Assembly (NCBI GenBank): GCA_038326325.1
Contig: JBBQJW010000004.1
Location: 1 to 64,000, forward strand
From: UBA10324 sp038326325
Lineage (GTDB): Bacteria > Bacteroidota > Bacteroidia > Chitinophagales > UBA10324
Reading direction: 5' to 3'
Length of the DNA: 64,000 nucleotides
Under the pieces are notes generated by a model that saw only the letters and a program-made list of their open reading frames with translations, was not told the origin of the DNA and searched no databases. Made by a program: the position numbers and the translations under genes. Of this stretch, positions 62,231 to 64,000 are shown in pieces. Every line of letters starts with the position of its first letter. Positions within the stretch are counted from its first letter, which is position 1.

Positions 62231-63196
62231 TTAATGTCCTCCGATGTAACTGTTTAAATCAGAAACAGAAGATTCAAATTCAAATGCATCATTTACTTTA
62301 AAATAATTTCCTTTATCGTAAGTGTGACCATAAGCAAATTTTGCAAATTCTAATTTCGATGCTTCGAAATCGAATAACTGCATAATTTGTTTTACCTGCT
62401 CAGCTACCACACAATTAGAACCTATGATCTGTTTAGCAATATCAAGTTTTGTACTCTCAAAAGATTTGCTTGCAATTGAAGATTTTGCAGATTCAAAATC
62501 ACCGGGAGCCATCGGCATCGGACAACCTATTGGTCCGCCATAACCTGGAACATAAACAACTGTTGATTGTGTAACAGTCGGGTCAACATAACCGCCGGAA
62601 GTTGTTGTTGTTTGGCTGTAAGTAGTAGTTGTTTGTGAAGAATTCATTCCTGTTCCGTCATTCACATTTACATTCATACCAACACCAACTCCGCCGAGAT
62701 TCATTCCAACATTCATGTTTACATTATCGTTTGGATTTCCTGTTGTCGTAGTTGTAGTTGTTGTTTGTTGAACTGTTCCACCAACTGGCTGTGTTACAAT
62801 TGTAGTAGTTGGAATAGGTGAACCATAAACAACTACATATTGATTTGGAGCAGGCGGTGCATTTGGAATAATTGGAACAACCGACATCACGCGCATTACT
62901 ATTTCTCCCTTCGTATTTTTCTTAATGTTATAAGTGTATTCACCGGGATCAGTGAAGCCAATTGATTTATCTATGTCTGGAAGATTGTTGTTCTCGAAAA
63001 TTATTTTGCACTTATACATTGTTGCATTTAATCCTGAAACTTTCACATTGGTTTGTGGGTCGGGATTTTGTTTTACTGCATTGATAACAACCCAGAATTT
63101 TTCTCCGTCTTCAGAGAAAAAAACACAGTTGAATTGTGCATCTGCTTTCAGTATAAAACTTAAAAACAGAACAGCGAGAATTGTAAATTTTTTCAT
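62231..63196 (-). CDS. Exported DUF4476 protein with Thr-rich linker
   Basis: A 321-residue protein with a signal peptide (1-20, ending ADAQ), an N-terminal beta-domain (about 22-115), a low-complexity middle (about 125-225) with Thr/Gly/Asn runs (TTTTTTTTGNPNDNVNMNVGMNLG), and a C-terminal DUF4476 domain (about 230-318, MAPGDFESAKSSIASKSFESTKLDIAKQIIGSNC ... MQLFDFEASKLEFAKFAYGHTYD). DUF4476 is of unknown function. The low-complexity linker may be a flexible extracellular tether. Confidence 0.85.
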   Translation of the reverse strand: MKKFTILAVLFLSFILKADAQFNCVFFSEDGEKFWVVINAVKQNPDPQTNVKVSGLNATMYKCKIIFENNNLPDIDKSIGFTDPGEYTYNIKKNTKGEIVMRVMSVVPIIPNAPPAPNQYVVVYGSPIPTTTIVTQPVGGTVQQTTTTTTTTGNPNDNVNMNVGMNLGGVGVGMNVNVNDGTGMNSSQTTTTYSQTTTTSGGYVDPTVTQSTVVYVPGYGGPIGCPMPMAPGDFESAKSSIASKSFESTKLDIAKQIIGSNCVVAEQVKQIMQLFDFEASKLEFAKFAYGHTYDKGNYFKVNDAFEFESSVSDLNSYIGGH

Positions 63197-63270
63197 GTGT
63201 TAAAGATTTTAGAATTTGGGGTATTGTAAAGACTGTGCCAAAATGGGAATTTTTTTTGAATCACTGAAAT

Positions 63271-64000
63271 CTACTTCAACACAGTTCTTGATATTACCAT
63301 GCGCTGAACTTCTGAAGTGCCTTCATATATCTGCGTGATTTTTGCATCTCGCATTAATCGCTCTACATGATATTCTTTTACATAACCATAACCACCATGA
63401 ACTTGTATTGCTTCAACTGTTGTGCGCATTGCCATTTCGGAAGAAAATACTTTTGCTATGGAACCGGATAAAGTGTAATCAAGATGCTGATCTTTTTCCC
63501 ATGCAGCTTTCAAACATAAAAGTCTTGCTGCTTCCACTTCAGTTGCCATATCAGCGAGTTTAAATTGTATCGCCTGGTGATGCATGATTTCTTTTCCGAA
63601 TGCTTTGCGTTCCTTGGAATAAGCGAGCGCTAATTCATAAGCGCCGGAACCAATACCCAACGCTTGTGATGCGATTCCGATTCTTCCGCCCGCTAAAGTT
63701 TTCATAGCGAACTTGAAACCGAAACCATCTTCACCAATTCTGTTTTCTTTTGGAACAATTACATCCTGAAACATAATTGTATGTGTATCACTCCCGCGGA
63801 TTCCTAATTTATTTTCTTTTCCACCCACTATAACTCCCTTCAGGTTTTTCTCAACTATGAATGCGTTGATGCCACGACTACCTTTTGAAGCGTCAGTTTG
63901 CGCAATCACTAAATAAACCGAACAGGAATTCCCATTGGTAATCCAGTTCTTGGTTCCATTGAGAATATAATGATCGCCATTATCAATTGCAGTTGTGCGT
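63271..64000 (-). CDS. Acyl-CoA dehydrogenase, N-terminal part beyond the window
   Basis: The frame is open to the window end and continues the protein upstream (GDHYILNGTKNWITNG just before residue 1 of the shorter ORF), so the CDS is truncated at its 5' end. Domains visible: the middle beta-domain (QDVIVPKENRIGEDGFGFKFAMKTLAGGRIGIASQALG), then the C-terminal helical domain with IQVHGGYGYVKEYHVERLMRDAKITQIYEGTSEVQRMVISR. It oxidises acyl-CoA to enoyl-CoA with FAD, with a Glu as catalytic base in the IYEGTSE segment. Short-chain specificity is likely but not certain. Confidence 0.93.
   Translation of the reverse strand, partial: RTTAIDNGDHYILNGTKNWITNGNSCSVYLVIAQTDASKGSRGINAFIVEKNLKGVIVGGKENKLGIRGSDTHTIMFQDVIVPKENRIGEDGFGFKFAMKTLAGGRIGIASQALGIGSGAYELALAYSKERKAFGKEIMHHQAIQFKLADMATEVEAARLLCLKAAWEKDQHLDYTLSGSIAKVFSSEMAMRTTVEAIQVHGGYGYVKEYHVERLMRDAKITQIYEGTSEVQRMVISRTVLK

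Larger units (their letters stand above)
1059..62798. repeat. Interspersed word TGTWACA (STGTWACAS)
   Basis: Read by eye on both strands. First bases outside the giant gene: 1059, 2150, 2643, 2873, 2918, 4699, 4838, 5072, 5462, 5489, 5863, 6683, 6917, 7509, 7883, 8118, 9012, 9170, 12556, 13851, 14086, 14522, 15135, 15474, 15755, 16631, 17798, 18143, 18423, 18580, 19206, 20237, 22914, 23403, 23757, 24656, 24993, 25504, 25935, 26562, 26993, 38155, 38884, 39652, 41573, 43199, 43330, 44465, 44521, 45032, 45577, 46082, 46762, 47244, 47725, 48321, 48351, 48747, 49261, 49322, 49664, 50561, 50836, 51910, 52089, 52161, 52263, 52668, 54062, 54891, 55471, 56419, 56719, 57123, 57396, 57759, 58376, 59049, 61110, 61878, 62570, 62792. 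About 45 more lie in 28104-37823. Of the first 41, 20 are centred on A and 21 on T. Some may have been missed. Confidence 0.85.

Overview
The window comes from a bacterium of the phylum Bacteroidota, probably near the Chitinophagales/Sphingobacteriales. The evidence is a type IX secretion (T9SS) cell-surface repertoire (SprB repeats, a CHU_C-type C-terminus, PorP/SprF, PD40-OmpA lipoprotein, T9SS type A tails), promoters of the Bacteroidota TTTG / TAnnTTTG type, few Shine-Dalgarno sequences, and families largely confined to the phylum (DUF4286, DUF4476, DUF3109). It reads as ordinary chromosome: dense, mostly housekeeping, with no phage, IS element, CRISPR array, rRNA or tRNA that I can see. 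Layout. 1-5.1 kb: copper-linked surface genes (a multicopper oxidase with a CopB-like tail, cut by the window edge, a small lipoprotein and a TonB-dependent receptor). 5.1-9.6 kb (minus): secA, deoC and a SPOR-domain protein in one operon. 9.8-12.3 kb: a beta-barrel protein, yicC, and a small cassette inserted behind yicC and bounded by a perfect 65-bp copy of the yicC 3' end. 12.4-19.4 kb: GAF-PP2C phosphatase, a membrane von-Willebrand-like protein, an MtfA-like peptidase, a DivIC/FtsB-like protein, a PagL-like deacylase and an unknown exported protein. 19.4-22.5 kb (minus): a nucleotidyltransferase with a tiny overlapping partner, enolase and carA. 22.7-26.4 kb: thiolase-truA-ABC exporter operon. 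26.5-27.8 kb: citrate synthase of the mitochondrial-like type. 28.1-40.8 kb: a gliding/adhesin operon with a 3239-residue SprB-repeat protein, its PorP/SprF partner and an OmpA-PD40 lipoprotein. 40.9-46.6 kb: a T9SS type A protein, prfA, and a LUD-LpxH-propeller operon. 46.7-51.1 kb: peptide-type ABC importer (binding protein and two permeases, no ATPase) and DUF4286. 51.2-57.1 kb: a second T9SS protein with one SprB repeat, then ligA-selU-selD, coupled by TGATG start/stop overlaps, which makes 2-selenouridine in tRNA. 57.1-64 kb: lipoprotein, DUF3109, polyprenyl synthase, OmpA/TSP3 protein, MmcQ-like protein, DUF4476 protein and the C-terminal part of an acyl-CoA dehydrogenase. The most striking signal is not a gene. 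The quasi-palindrome TGTWACA, usually extended to STGTWACAS, occurs about 127 times by my reading. About 82 of these lie outside the giant repeat gene, where roughly a dozen would be expected by chance. It occurs on both strands, in every permitted codon phase and in intergenic DNA. This looks like a genome-wide interspersed DNA word of the HIP1 or uptake-sequence kind, and I know of no description of it in this phylum.
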